DNA of 64,000 bases from Heloderma charlesbogerti (taxonomy: Eukaryota; Chordata; Lepidosauria; Squamata; Helodermatidae): positions 204,188 to 268,187 of the forward strand of contig JANEZZ010001564.1 of NCBI GenBank assembly GCA_026122225.1, read 5' to 3'. The translations under genes and the position numbers were made by a program. Position 1 is the first letter of the stretch. Every line of letters starts with the position of its first letter. Positions 1 through 10,571 of this stretch are shown piece by piece. The notes under the pieces are model-generated. The model saw only the letters and a list, made by a program, of their open reading frames with translations. It ran no database searches and was not told where the DNA came from.

Positions 1-435
1 CTTTCAGATGGTAATGTCAACAGCATAAATACACACACACTCACACACACCACACACACGCTCATGCGTACTGCAACTCAGTGACGTTCACCCAAACTCC
101 CCTAGACATTACCCACACACATACTTCCAATCCTTTTTCAAGTGTGGGAGCCACCAGAGCACTCAGCTCCACTTTGTGGTTTTCCCCTGGTTTTGTAATG
201 GTGCTAGAAGACTAATGTCAGGGAATTTGTTGCTGTTGGAAAGAGCAAGTGGTTGGGAAAGTGCTGATTCTTTTCTGTTTTTTCAGTGACAGTGTGTAGG
301 AGGCCTCAATGCAAGTCCAGTGCCAGGGTTTCAGTGCTGGGCTTCCCACTTCGAAGCTTAGCAAAGTGCTGGGGTTTTTTTGGCAGATGTGCTTAATGTT
401 AACAAAGAAAAGGCAGTTTAACCAGTGAATGAGCA
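1..435. other. AC-rich non-coding stretch, no gene seen
   Basis: The stretch starts with a degraded CA-rich run at about 31-60. The rest is unique-looking AT-rich DNA with no coding signal or repeat that I recognise. Confidence 0.5.
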
Positions 436-469
436 GAAGGAAGGAAGGAAGGAAGGAAGGAAGGAAGGG
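436..469. repeat. (GAAG)n microsatellite
   Basis: About eight uninterrupted GAAG units on the plus strand. Confidence 0.95.
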
Positions 470-915
470 TATATTTCTATATGGGAAAAAGTCTAATTTT
501 TAAAACAACTTTAAAAAGGAATAAAAATTGTGAAATCTCTTTGATGATATTCAAAGAGACTTGTTTTTACTATATGAGAAGGAACATTTTAAATTCTTAA
601 CTCTCCCAGTGTCACTAGTGCTTCTTACCCACCCAAACTAAAGCTATTTTAATTCCATAATTTAGAAGACCTTGGAAAGCAGGAGGATCAAACTGCAGGA
701 TAATTAGATCTGTGACACACATTCTAACATGGATTGGGTGCCTGAGAAGCAGGGAAGTTCTCTGTTAGAGATCACACCAGGAGAGGGACTGATTCAGAAA
801 CAGGCAACAGGGCTCCTTCCATGCCCCTTTTGATAGTTCAGGGCAAAATAGTTCCATCTCATTGCGACAGGCTTTTCAAGCAGCATTTCTTCCTGACTGG
901 CTGGAGGTGTCACCC

Positions 916-953
<38 letters not shown>

Positions 954-954
954 C
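916..954. repeat. (GA)n microsatellite
   Basis: A GA dinucleotide run with one GC interruption. It produces spurious Arg-Glu or Ser-Leu reading frames on the two strands. Confidence 0.95.
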
Positions 955-1004
955 AGGTCCAATCCTGTCCTACCATGAAATACTAGTACTACTACTAGTA
1001 GTTA

Positions 1005-1092
1005 TTTTATTATTATTTCCTACCTTTTTTCTTCTGTCAAGGCAGCTTACATGGTCCTCCTCGTCTCCATTTTATCCTTTATTATTATTGTA
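1005..1092 (-). repeat. L2-like LINE or SINE 3' tail, fragment
   Basis: The stretch reads TTATTATT, then a segment resembling CCTTGACAGAAGAAAAAAGG on the other strand, then CATTTTATCC. This matches in outline the 3' tail of the SINE at 61805-62070 (gaggataaaatgg and an aata-rich end). It is short and degraded. Confidence 0.4.
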
Positions 1093-1790
1093 TTTTTACT
1101 TCAAGGGAGAGGTGCTTATGGGATTTTCTGCCTCAGGTGCAAAAATAACAGCCAGTCTTGGGTCGTGCAATTTGACTAGCCAGGGGGGGCGCCATTTACT
1201 GCCTCAGGTAACAAAATGTCTTGGGCCAGCCCTGGCTCCACCCTCACAAAACAAAGGAGCTCAGCTCTGGTATTTTTAGGGTATTCCTCCTTCATAACGA
1301 TGGACATTCGGTTCTGGGTTCAAGTTCTACCTCCATGGATCTGATTGTTTGCATAGGAAAAGGAGAGTTTGCCATTTAAGGCAGAATTTCAGAGGAAAAG
1401 GACAATAGGTGGGCTTGTTCTCAAATCCTTTAGGGTGTTTTTTTTTTTAATGAATAGAGAGTGAGCGAGCAAGCAGCAGTATCTGAACATCTGCTGGAAA
1501 ATCCTGACTGGCTTGTTCAGCTGAGTTCAGCAGCGGCACCAGCAGAAGAGCTGGCAGGTGTCACCACTTTTTAGTTGGAAATTGCTGAAGGTGAACTCAA
1601 GATGTAAATCCGAATAATCCAGACAGCCATACACGCTCTTTACCTTCTCCGCCATCCTCTATCACCACAAACCAACAAAACTGTACACATCTCATTTTGT
1701 ATACTGTAAGAGGGGTAAGTTGCATATAATTAACAGTGCAGTTTTATGTATTTTTACTAGATGTGTTTGGTATTGCAGCTGAATAGCTCA
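1093..1790. other. Non-coding stretch, nothing recognised
   Basis: No coding exon or recognisable repeat. It holds a T-run at about 1438-1449. Confidence 0.4.
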
Positions 1791-1794
1791 ATAG

Positions 1795-1967
1795 GAAGAG
1801 CTGTGGCTCAGGGGCAGAGCCCCTGCTCTGCATGCAGAAGGTCCCAGGTTCAATCCCCGGCATCTCCAGGTACAGCTGGAAAAACTACTGGCTGCAACCC
1901 TGGAGAGCTGCTGCCAGTCAGTGTTGACAATACTGGGCTAGATGGACCAATGGTCTGATTCAGTAGA
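1795..1967 (+). mobile_element. tRNA-Ala-derived SINE, 5' part
   Basis: The A-box-like stretch TGGCTCAGGGGCAGAGC is followed by a TGC anticodon context (CTCTGCATGC), a B box (GGTTCAATCCC) and CGGCATCTCCAG, as in tRNA-Ala(TGC). The non-tRNA body contains CTGCCAGTCAGTGTTGACAA and GATGGACCAATGGTCTGA. The same body follows the tRNA part at 44831-45022. The element is interrupted by a foldback insertion and its tail resumes at 2353. Confidence 0.85.
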
Positions 1968-2352
1968 CTGGTTTGCATGACACAACAGCCCACCATGCCT
2001 TAATTTACCCGTGGAGGCTATTGTGTCATGCTGGGTGCCTGCGGGCACCATTTTTGCATGGCACCTGTCAGTGCCCAGCTTGCTGTGCTTGTCGTATCAT
2101 GAGAACCCATTTGGCAGGGGTTGTCTGAGGGTTAAATAACCTTCAAATAACCCAAAGGGCTTCTTTTAGGGTTATTTGAGGGTTGTCTAACCCTTAAATA
2201 GCCCCTCCTGCCTGGGTTTGCACGACACAACAAACCATAGCAAGCTGGGCACCTGCGGGCACCATGCAAAAATGGCGTTCCCCAGGTGCCCTGCATGATA
2301 CAACAACCCCCACGGGTAAATTAAACTGTGGTGGGCTATCATGTTGTCATTA
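1968..2352. mobile_element. Foldback element inserted in the SINE tail
   Basis: The two halves are imperfect inverted repeats. The left half begins GTTTGCATGACACAACAGCC and contains AATTTACCCGTGG. The right half contains CCACGGGTAAATT and ends in GTGGTGGGCTATCATGTTGTC. The centre has a second inverted motif built on GGGTTATTTGAGGGTT. The flanks rejoin into a normal tRNA-Ala SINE tail with TA on both sides. No coding capacity is seen. Confidence 0.7.
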
Positions 2353-2378
2353 AAGTAGCTTCCTATGTTCCTATGACT
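2353..2378 (+). mobile_element. tRNA-Ala-derived SINE, 3' tail
   Basis: AAGTAGCTTCCTATGTTCCTA matches the end of the SINE copy at 44831-45022 (AAGGCAGCTTCCTATGTTCC). It is the displaced end of the SINE that begins at 1795. Confidence 0.75.
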
Positions 2379-2382
2379 AAGC

Positions 2383-2547
2383 AAGTTTATTCAAAAGTAA
2401 GTCCCACGGATTTCAGCAGAATTTCTTGCTAGTAAGAATTCTTAGAATCACAGTCTAACAGTGCAGGTCTAAGCAGGTTTACTCAGACCTAAGACCTACT
2501 GTGTTCAATGGGACTTACTGTAAGCGTGCATAGGGTTGTAGCCTAAA
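2383..2547. repeat. AAGTAAGTCCC palindromic repeat, one or two copies
   Basis: Degenerate member(s) of the short palindromic family with core TCAGAAGTAAGTCCCATTGA. Here the core is seen as AAAAGTAAGTCCCACGGATT and later as CAATGGGACTTACTGTAAGC with GCATAGGGTTGTAGCC at the end. Confidence 0.6.
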
Positions 2548-4065
2548 TTCTTTAAAACTAGAAACAGAATAGCAATGCTATGAAATTAGAAGTCAGGGTT
2601 TCATTAAGGCCCTGACCTTAAGAGAGATCTTAGTGCCATCATGTTGAGAATCTTGGGAATCTTCATGTTCTCCTTCAAGAAGTGGAGACACAGACCAGCT
2701 CTGGGTGGGACCACAGTGGGAAGAAGTGGGACCACAGATCAACCTTCCATATGGTTGCATAGGAGCAGTTGTATAATTAACACCCACTTTTAAAAAATTC
2801 AGTAGGTTTTCCTACTTTCCATGTCTTGGAAGAGTCAGCAGTCCAGCACTTGAGAGACATGGTGGTCATCCCTTCTGTGTGAACAAGATGCAAACATCAT
2901 AAATCTGCTCACTTACCCTAAGACACACACACCATTTAAAAATAACCCATATCAAACTTAGCTTTCAAACTTTGGTGGAAAAGGAGCACTGCCCTTCTGG
3001 AAACACAGGTATGGGCTGAGTCTGTCCCTGACAATGGGTGGCTTGGCCCTGACTGACATAAATCCCATAGGGGATGCCAGGTACTCCAGCATACAGAATG
3101 CATGGAGATTAACTGCCCCCCTGGGGTCTTTGTAATATACAGTCCCCCCCACCATGGTGTGCATTTAAAATTTTGCTAGGATAAAAACAAAATGTCTGTG
3201 TCTGTATTCAAAATGCATGCCTGCTCCACTGTGAAGGTTCAGAGGTCTGATCTCTGAATCCATGTGCGACTGTCTGTGGGAGCGTGTCTACATGTTGCAC
3301 ACTGCACACACATGAACCTCAGGGTTACAGAGGATCTGTATTATCATGGCAAATGGTCCCCCATACACCACTAGCGCTCTTGGCAGACATTTCTAAGGCT
3401 AAGCGATCAGAAGTTCCTGCTTCACTCTGGATTTTTCACCATTTGCTCAGCACTTCACAGCTCCGTTGGCTTCACCAGCTTTCCCACTGTACCCTCTTTG
3501 AGCCGCAGTGTAGCCGACAGGCTCTGGACAGCAGGACAGCTCGATCCAATAAATCTGAGACCTGTCTAGGTGCTTCATTTATCAAGAGGCCTAATTTACC
3601 CAGGCCCTTTAGACTAATTGCAGATTTGCAAAAAATGCTGAGAGTGTAGAACGGTGCATCGCAAGTGTCCCTTGCCATATTTCTGCTAATGTGTTTCATC
3701 TGGAGTACATAAAGAGACAGGGATGCTGATTTTAGACACAGCACTTTGGGGCTAATCCAGTTAAATGATTATCCCTAAAAATGTGCAGTGATGTCATTTT
3801 CCCTATAGGACTCTGCTGGTTGCCTTGTTTGCTTTGTTGTGAGAAATATGTGATTCTCAGCTCATTTTCAGTATGGTTGATGTTCATGCTACATTCTTTC
3901 CCCTCTCCTCCTAAATCATTCCACTTTTTCTCTTCTTCTCCAGTCTCCTTCCATGTCAAGCCTTCTGGTTCAAATCTGCTTATAGTTGTCAGGCATTGGC
4001 ATGGCTCAGTATCTATGATGCACAAATGAGGATCATTAGCTGCCTGCCGTTTTCAGTGTTCATAT
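2548..4065. other. Non-coding stretch with no recognised repeat
   Basis: No repeat family used elsewhere in the window is obvious here. Part of it (about 3400-3760) is free of low-complexity sequence and could be a conserved non-coding element, but nothing in the single sequence proves that. Confidence 0.4.
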
Positions 4066-4206
4066 CAGTGGAGGCTGGCAGCTCCAGTGTCAGTGGGGCA
4101 GCAAATCTGCTCTGGGTTTCATTCAGAACCAGTCAGAACTCTAAAGGAGCTACCCATATGGTTCAGCTCCTTGGACAGCTCCTTTAGCATTCTGACTGCT
4201 CCACTC
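4066..4206 (+). mobile_element. CAGTGGAGGCTGG-type hAT MITE, 5' part
   Basis: Begins CAGTGGAGGCTGGCAGCTCC, then TCAGTGGGGCAGCAAATCTGC, matching the intact copy at 23556-23741. The 3' terminal inverted repeat is missing. Confidence 0.7.
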
Positions 4207-6781
4207 CCACAGTTAATGTCACTGTCCTTGTGGATATCCATTATGATTACTCCTGATATATCCTTCTTACCTCAGACCAAGAGTTTTAAAACCAACGAAT
4301 TCAGCCCATCCACACAGCCAAAACCTTTCTTTGTGGCACTGCTACTTTAATATGAAATACTTCATCCCGTAATGGTGGCTGTTGAACTAAAATTCTGATA
4401 GGTCAGATGATATTCTAGGATACAGCAATCCTGCCCCTACCCCACTCGTAAGACACCCACACATCATATGGTGGTTCACACAGGCCTGTTCATTCATTCG
4501 TTCTCTTGATGCGTACAACATCAAGGCTCTTTTCACACCTCAGCTTTTTAGCAGGATCCTTCTTCTTTAATTACTGGTTTTCATGGGAGCTTTAGATGAC
4601 GCTTCTGCTCTCCTGCTGCTATCTCACAGCTTTCCTTCCATCTTTCCGTGTTATCTGAGAATGGGGAAAACCCAGCATTTTCTGTGCTTGAGATTGAAAT
4701 TGCCATTCCTGCCCCCCTGTGTATTTCCCCTTTAGGGCCTTGTCCCGCTTTGTGTGGGCATGTGCTAGGGGGTGTTGCTGGGTGGTGTCGAATAACATTG
4801 TCATGACAACAAATCGGTGGGAAGGGAGGGCAGGTCACTGACCACATTTCCAATGACTGTTTCTGCCTCACTCCCATTCCACTACAGGCGCTTGAACTGT
4901 AAAGTGGTTAACCATCCCAAATGCTTCTCCGAGATCCCCCTGAACACAGCAGTGCTTACTTCCGAGTGAACTCGTTGGCTGTAAGGCTTTCCTTTCCTGG
5001 GAGTAGGTGCCATTGAAATCTGTGTGGCTTGCTTCTGAGGAGGCATGTAGTGTATTGTAAGTCTACTTAGAGGAGCAGTTTCAAGGCCTCCCATCCCCTT
5101 CAATGCATTTACTTTGAACCTCCCCCTCCCATTGACTTCACTGACTGCTTCTTCTCCCTTTTGCTCATCAGATTGAGGGGCTTTTTTCCTCCCAGGGTGG
5201 ATGGGGGAGTCTCCCTTCTTAGCCACGCAGGAGGAAGCCTTGACAGTTAGGATTGCAATGGGTATTAAAAGTGCCTTTTCTCCTCCCCTGAATAAATTAA
5301 TCATGCAGAGCTTGAAATGGTCATTTTTAATAGTTTCCTTTTGAGGTGTGGAGTTGCTTTAGATAAGGCAGTAATGCTGAGGTGGTTTTCCATAGTATTC
5401 CCTCCCACCTAGCCAGCCACTGTCTCTTCTCCTAGCCCACCTTGCAGGGTCGTTGGGAAGCCAGAATAAGAGGGAAGAGCAACAACAGAGTGGGGGGGGG
5501 GAGCAACTCGGGTCTAATGAAGAATGTGTCCCCCATGAGGCAGTTGCCTGGGGTTGGGGGCTGCTAGGGATGGCTTGATGCATTGACCATATACAAGTCT
5601 GTTTGTGGATTTCTTACTTCTGTAGCTGGGAACCTGGAAATCAGTATACCCTTCAAACTCAGTAGTGCAAGCAATATACTGCATTTAATTCCACCACACA
5701 CTGACATATTTAACAGAGGACTAGCAGCACCTGCAACCTCGGGGTAAGCCACTGAGAAGACTCTCTCCCTAGGAGGAAGGAGGGGATCAGCTCCCATAGC
5801 CTGCTATCCAGATCACTTCCAACTTCCCTCCTGCTGTGGAGGAGAGGAGGGATGGGGCGGAGCCATCAATCCTGTTACAGGAACCAATGATCAGGGGAGG
5901 GGAGGGGTATGGAGCCAGCAGCCGCCTTCTGTCCTGGTTGTTCTGTGCAGCTCAGCCCAGCCATGAAAAGATATAACACTGAGGGATGTGCTATGAGAGA
6001 TGCCTGTATGCAGGGACAGTCTAAATCCTGGAAAGGATCAGGAATCAAAAGGAACCATTTGTAGTGGAATAAAATGCCAGGTGTGAAGAGAGCCCATGTG
6101 ATGACTTCTATGTTCAGATGAGCAATTGCTGATCTAACACCATGGGCAGAACTGAATTATCCTCTCCCATCAGCTCAAATGCAATGCTTTGAAATGGAGT
6201 CAGGTGACACAGCCTGCTCTATTCATCAAAAGTAATGGCATGGAAGAAATCAAGTCATGTATGTACATGTGTGAAGCATCCACAGAGACAGTCAGATGTG
6301 CTTCTTGTATCTCAAAGCCCAAACCACTTATCTCTGAACCTTTGCACAGCACCCAAACCAGGGGTAGGCAGTGTGATGCCCAGGGGAGTAACATTCCTTG
6401 GTACCCTCCAAGGTGTCCCATGCATACTCCCCCCTTTTTAATTAACACATTTTCTTATTAGCATCTGGGATTGCTGTGAAAAAGGGTTTTCTGTTGGCAC
6501 TGATAATTATGGGTTCAAATGAGTTGTTTAGCGTGTTGTGGTTCAGATCCCACCTCTGCCTTATTCTCAGGCTTTGGAGCATGTTACTTGCCCTTTGCCA
6601 CGCCTCCCATGGCAGTCATTTTGTGGTGGTACTCAGGATAGTTTCTCAACTTGCCAAATGTGCCCATGGTTAAAAACAGTTGCCTGCCTCTGCTCTGAAC
6701 CAAACAAATCAAAACAAATATGCAATCATAAACACCATGAACAGATTTCAAACTCCATACATGTATAGAATAGAGTCAAAA
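4207..6781. other. Non-coding stretch, mostly unrecognised
   Basis: No supportable gene. The segment at about 4935-5035 (GTGCTTACTTCCGAGTGAAC, then CTTGCTTCTGAGG) is a weak relative of the AAGTAAGTCCC palindromic family. A run of G lies at 5492-5501. Confidence 0.4.
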
Positions 6782-6797
6782 TCTCTCTCTCTCTCTC
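6782..6797. repeat. (TC)n microsatellite
   Basis: Short CT dinucleotide run. Confidence 0.85.
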
Positions 6798-6880
6798 ATA
6801 CACACAGACTGCTCCATGCTTTCCCACTGCAACTTGAGCCTGGTCCTACGCAGCAAGATCCCTGAACACCAGCTAATTTG

Positions 6881-6908
6881 CTCCTCCTCCTCCTCCTCCT
6901 CCTCCTCC
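6881..6908. repeat. (CTC)n microsatellite
   Basis: Nine CTC units. They make a poly-Ser frame on plus and a poly-Glu frame on minus, both spurious. Confidence 0.95.
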
Positions 6909-6969
6909 AGAAGCAACTTGCAGTTACTCCCAGGCTCCTTTGCAATTACAGCTAGACACCGCCCCCATA

Positions 6970-7449
6970 GGCTGGATCTACACTTACTGCCTTTTTTCGC
7001 TTCCAATGAGGTTTCACCACCCGCCTTTCACACTACGCAGTACCCACCTCGAATTGTGAAGCTTCACAACTTCGAATTTTCGAAGATCATGCCTGAATTA
7101 GGGGGAAAAAACATCGCGGAGAAGCCCCAATTCTGCAAGGATAATGCCTTAATTTTTTAAAAAAACATCCAGAGCGGGGGATAGGAGGGGGTAAAACTTA
7201 GTCTCATTTGAAGGGATAGAACAACCCCCTCCTTAGTGCAGGAAGCCTGATTCCCAGGCGAATCCGAGACCAGACAAGTGCGCACAGGAAAATAGCACAG
7301 CGCTCGAGTGTGAACTAAGCTCGCGCATTTGATGAAGCACTGCAATGGGGAAAACAGGTGAGTGTGAATAATCACGTTTTAATGCGAGAGCGTTTAACCT
7401 GACGGGACACCGAATTCATTGCAATGGCGGGCGCAATGTAGATCGGCCC
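6970..7449 (+). mobile_element. Harbinger-like nonautonomous element, short copy
   Basis: The left end is GGCTGGATCTACA and the right end reads GGGCCGATCTACA on the opposite strand, so the termini are inverted repeats (10 of 13 match). ATA lies directly outside both ends as a candidate 3-bp target duplication. The element matches the long copy at 46936-47646 but lacks about 210 bp near the left. It keeps a deleted version of the 5S rRNA-like segment (7243-7290). There is no transposase frame. A 3-bp duplication suits PIF/Harbinger, but the superfamily is inferred. Confidence 0.65.
7243..7290 (-). pseudogene. Deleted 5S rRNA-like segment
   Basis: GATTCCCAGGCG followed by GAGACCAGACAAG corresponds to two separated pieces of the complement of vertebrate 5S rRNA. 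The central part present at 47412-47460 is deleted here. Confidence 0.5.
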
Positions 7450-7524
7450 ATAGTTACGTTTTCTTTTTCTGGCCCTTTGCAACTGATGCACCACCTGCTT
7501 CCTGGTCCTGCCTCCTTCTCCATG

Positions 7525-7597
7525 ATGGGGAATGCTGGGAGTTGTAGAACTCTTTTTCAGTCTAAACATCCATAGGATTGTGCCCCAAATTAATGAA
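7525..7597. mobile_element. GGGCACAATCC foldback MITE, one half
   Basis: AATGCTGGGAGTTGTAG, TTTTTCAGTCTAAACATCC and AGGATTGTGCCCC match the right half of the copies at 8323-8442 and 36241-36333. The left half is absent. Confidence 0.65.
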
Positions 7598-7687
7598 AAT
7601 TAATTACTGCATTTTTAAAACTAAAAAATTCCAAGCTGCACATCCCAGGGTCCCATTAGTATGTTTAGGTTTCATGGTCTTGGTGCA

Positions 7688-7792
7688 ATAGCCTGGTCAT
7701 ACAATAGCGGTTGATTGTATGACCAGGCCTGAATCTATAATAATAATTATTATTATAGATTCAGGCCTGGTCATACAGTCAACTGCTGCAGC
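7688..7792. repeat. Cluster of nested palindromes, perfect 62-bp core
   Basis: Positions 7716-7777 form a perfect palindrome with 31-nt arms and no spacer. The arms start TGTATGACCAGGCC and meet in an AT-only centre. The arm also pairs with the preceding segment at about 7690-7728 (CCTGGTCATACAAT), so three alternating arm copies lie in about 100 bp. It may be the remains of a foldback transposon. Confidence 0.85.
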
Positions 7793-8149
7793 ATGCAGTA
7801 CACACAACCAACAGGCATTTGGCCAGGCTGGAACTGTACGGAATTACCATACATGTGATGAACCAACATCTCTATGTGGGTAGTGTACCTGCAGGTACAA
7901 GAAAAACATTTGGCCATTTCATCTTTAAAAATAAGACACCCCACTCCCAATGCTAATCATTAGCCCACCATTCCTGAAAATTAATCTAATCTTTGGGGGA
8001 ATTGCCCCTCAAAACATATGGAAATTTCTGGGCTGAATACTTCAGCTTAGCACTAGAATATATGCCCCATTTATTTAAATTAATACATTTGCAATATAAG
8101 GGGATAATAATATTGGCTTAGCCTGCAGGGCCCTTTGAAGCAATTATTT

Positions 8150-9240
8150 GTTTGTTTGTTTGCTTATTCATTCATTCATTTGTTTAAATTATTTAATACT
8201 GATGTACAGTAAAACCCACCAAGGCAGTGTGCAACATATCAAAACAATAAGATGACGGTATAAACAGCAAAACAACAATAAAACCCTAAATAAAACACTA
8301 AAAACAACAATAAAAACCACCAAGGGCACAATCCTATCCAAGTTTAGATAGAAAAAAGTCCTACAACTCCCAGCATTCTCCAGCCAGCCATGCAGGGAGT
8401 TGTAGGACTTTTTCTATCTAAACATACACAGGACTGTGCCCTAAAACAATTAAAAGGCCAAGTTAAACAGATGTGTCTTGACACCTTTTTTAAAAGCTGA
8501 GTGAGTGGAGGCTAATCATAATTCTGAGGGTGGTGCACTCCACAATTTGGTAGGGGTGGAGGAAAGCCTCTCACATGGGCCTGTCAAGTGGGCCTCCATG
8601 GGCAACAGTGTCCTCAAAAGGGCTCCTCCTTCAGATCTTCATAAACAAACAGGTTCATAGCAACACAGACAGTTCTTTAGGTAGCCATGTACTAAACCAT
8701 TAAAACCATCACCTTCAACAGAAACTAGAAAACCACTGGTAACCAATGCAGATCTTTCAGTACTGGAGTAATGAGATCTCCATGATACCATGCACTGGTT
8801 TATACTAGCTTCTGCATTGTGCACCAGCTGAAGTTTCTGGATGGTCTACAAGGGTAACCCTTCATAGGGCACATTGTAATAATCTAAACACGATGTGACC
8901 AAGGCCTGAATATCAGCTAGCCAATCAGACTGACTCCAGAAAGGTTGCAACTGGCACACTAAATGTAATAGTGCAAATGTACTCTTTGCACCTCTGCCAC
9001 CTGAAGATCATATGATCCAGGAACACTGGACAGAATAAGATCCAGAAATGTTCCCAAGCTATGAACCTGGTATGGATGGGGGTCACACTCCCACAGAAGA
9101 ACAGATTGAGTCCCAGTCCCTGAGTCAGACCTACTACTGATCAACAGAACCTCTCCATCTTGTCTTGATTTAATTTCAGCTTGTTCACTTTCATCCAGCT
9201 CATTGTCAAACTCAGGCAACATTTAAACATGTCAAGGTTA
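8150..9240 (-). pseudogene. L2-like LINE, 3' end, antisense remnant
   Basis: Read on minus, 9222-8959 encodes an RT-connection-like stretch (RQDGEVLLISSRSD, then YQVHSLGTFLDL). About 8895-8640 then gives PYEGLPL, stop, TIQKLQLVHNAEA, the typical L2-clade ORF2 C-terminus (compare LGYCNVLYMGLPLKTPWKLQLVQN at 36571). The AT-rich 3' end with TTTG and TTCA repeats is at 8150-8190. Several stops and frameshifts are present. A foldback MITE sits at 8323-8442, inside the 3' untranslated part. Confidence 0.75.
8323..8442. mobile_element. GGGCACAATCC foldback MITE, complete
   Basis: Near-palindromic over its length. Left arm: GGGCACAATCCTAT, TTTAGATAGAAAAAAGTCC, TACAACTCCCAGCATTC. The right arm is the near complement and ends GGACTGTGCCC. 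It is inserted in the 3' end of an antisense L2-like LINE. Confidence 0.8.
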
Positions 9241-9261
9241 TCAAACTCAGGCAACATTCAA

Positions 9262-9366
9262 GGGCAACCTTTCCCAATGTGATGCCCCTCCAGATGTTTT
9301 GAACTACAATTCACAACATTCCTCACCACTGGCCATACTGGCTGGGATTGATGGGAACTGAAGTCT
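9262..9366. mobile_element. CTTCCCCAACCTGGTG hAT MITE, truncated
   Basis: CAACCTTTCCCAATGTGATGCCCCTCCAGATGTTTTGAACTACAATTCACAACATTCC-type sequence resembles the left end of the complete element at 51388-51523. The right terminus is lost. Confidence 0.6.
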
Positions 9367-10515
9367 ATGGGTTTGATCCAGCATCTGCTTTCCAGGAGAA
9401 GAGACCTTTTATGAAGGGAAGGACTCTGCTCGCAGGAAGTCCCTCTGTCTGATTTTGGGGGATCCCCTTCTCCCCCTCACCTCAGCTCCCCCCATTCAGC
9501 AGGGTCTCCTTTCTCTCTGTGTAGCATTTTTGGGGAGCTGGAGGGGCTGCCAGTGAAAGAAGAAGGTGAGGAAGTCCACTTCCACCAACATAGTTGATCC
9601 AGCTTAAATCTGGATCCAAACCTAACCTGGAGAGCTCCAGGTGAAGACAGGCTGGCATATGGGGCATCAAGTAGTCATCTTGTGCCGTGATGGAATTTCT
9701 ATACGTGCCTGTGCCACAGGGGTAGCAGCAGCCACTGAGACTCTTGTCCGGGGCTATGCATGGTATAAACAGAATGGGATGTTTCAAAATAATGTGCGCT
9801 GTAGAAGTTACAAGGCTGGGTGCAGCCTACAGCTGCGTGGTTCATTAGTTCACTGATGGCTGACTTTCCTAATGTGGATTTGGAGGCAGTTCAGATCAGA
9901 GAAGATAAAGCATCAGGAAATCCTTATTTCCCCTGCCCCCCTCCCTACAAAACAGCTGTAAATAGGTCTACGATAAAGACAGCCTCAGGAATTTGGCACT
10001 ATAAATATGCACCAATCTTTGAGAGACATTATTTCATTTTTCACGTCAGCTTCTTGGTACATATACAGGAACTTGCTTTAGCCATTAAAAAGTGTTTTAA
10101 TGAGGCATGCAAGAATTCCACAACTTATCATTGCACACTCACACAACAGCTTAATAGACAGAGTACTTTAAAACTCTAACTTTCTTCCCTTTACAAAAAA
10201 AAAAAAGCCACGAGGTTGGGCTTTCCCTTTTTTCTAAGATTTACAGATGGTGAACTGTGGCTGAGAGAGAGAGGAGAGAGCCTTATCTAGGGCCTTTCAC
10301 TAAATCCATAACTGAGTAGAATTCTTCTCAGGCACTATACAGCCTAACTATACACTATACAGTTTTAGAACAAGGATAATTTTCTAAGCAACGTATTTCC
10401 CCAACCCTCTCCAACAGGCTAGCTCCAGATTTGAGGAGCTCTACTGACAAGGTAGCCATCATGCCCTCCTGGGCTACTGGCTTACTAGGTGGTATAGGAT
10501 GTGGTCTAACATACT
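9367..10515. other. Non-coding stretch, nothing recognised
   Basis: No exon or known repeat is seen. A poly-A run lies at about 10194-10206. Confidence 0.4.
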
Positions 10516-10571
10516 AAATTTCCCACAATGCCCCAGAGTGTTCAGGTGCTGTGGGGCATTGTGGGGAATTT
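10516..10571. repeat. Inverted repeat, AATTTCCCACAATGCCCC
   Basis: AAATTTCCCACAATGCCCCAG pairs with a near-perfect complement that ends GGGAATTT, leaving a loop of about 12 nt. A related hairpin sits at 19185-19247, so this is probably a MITE fragment. Confidence 0.65.

Noticed and set aside
794..1279. Frames with Ser-Leu or Arg-Glu runs near 0.9 kb
   Set aside because: They are read through a (GA)n microsatellite and have no other support.
6776..7160. Frames with poly-Ser or poly-Glu near 6.9 kb
   Set aside because: They are read through (CTC)n and (TC)n runs and into the Harbinger-like element.
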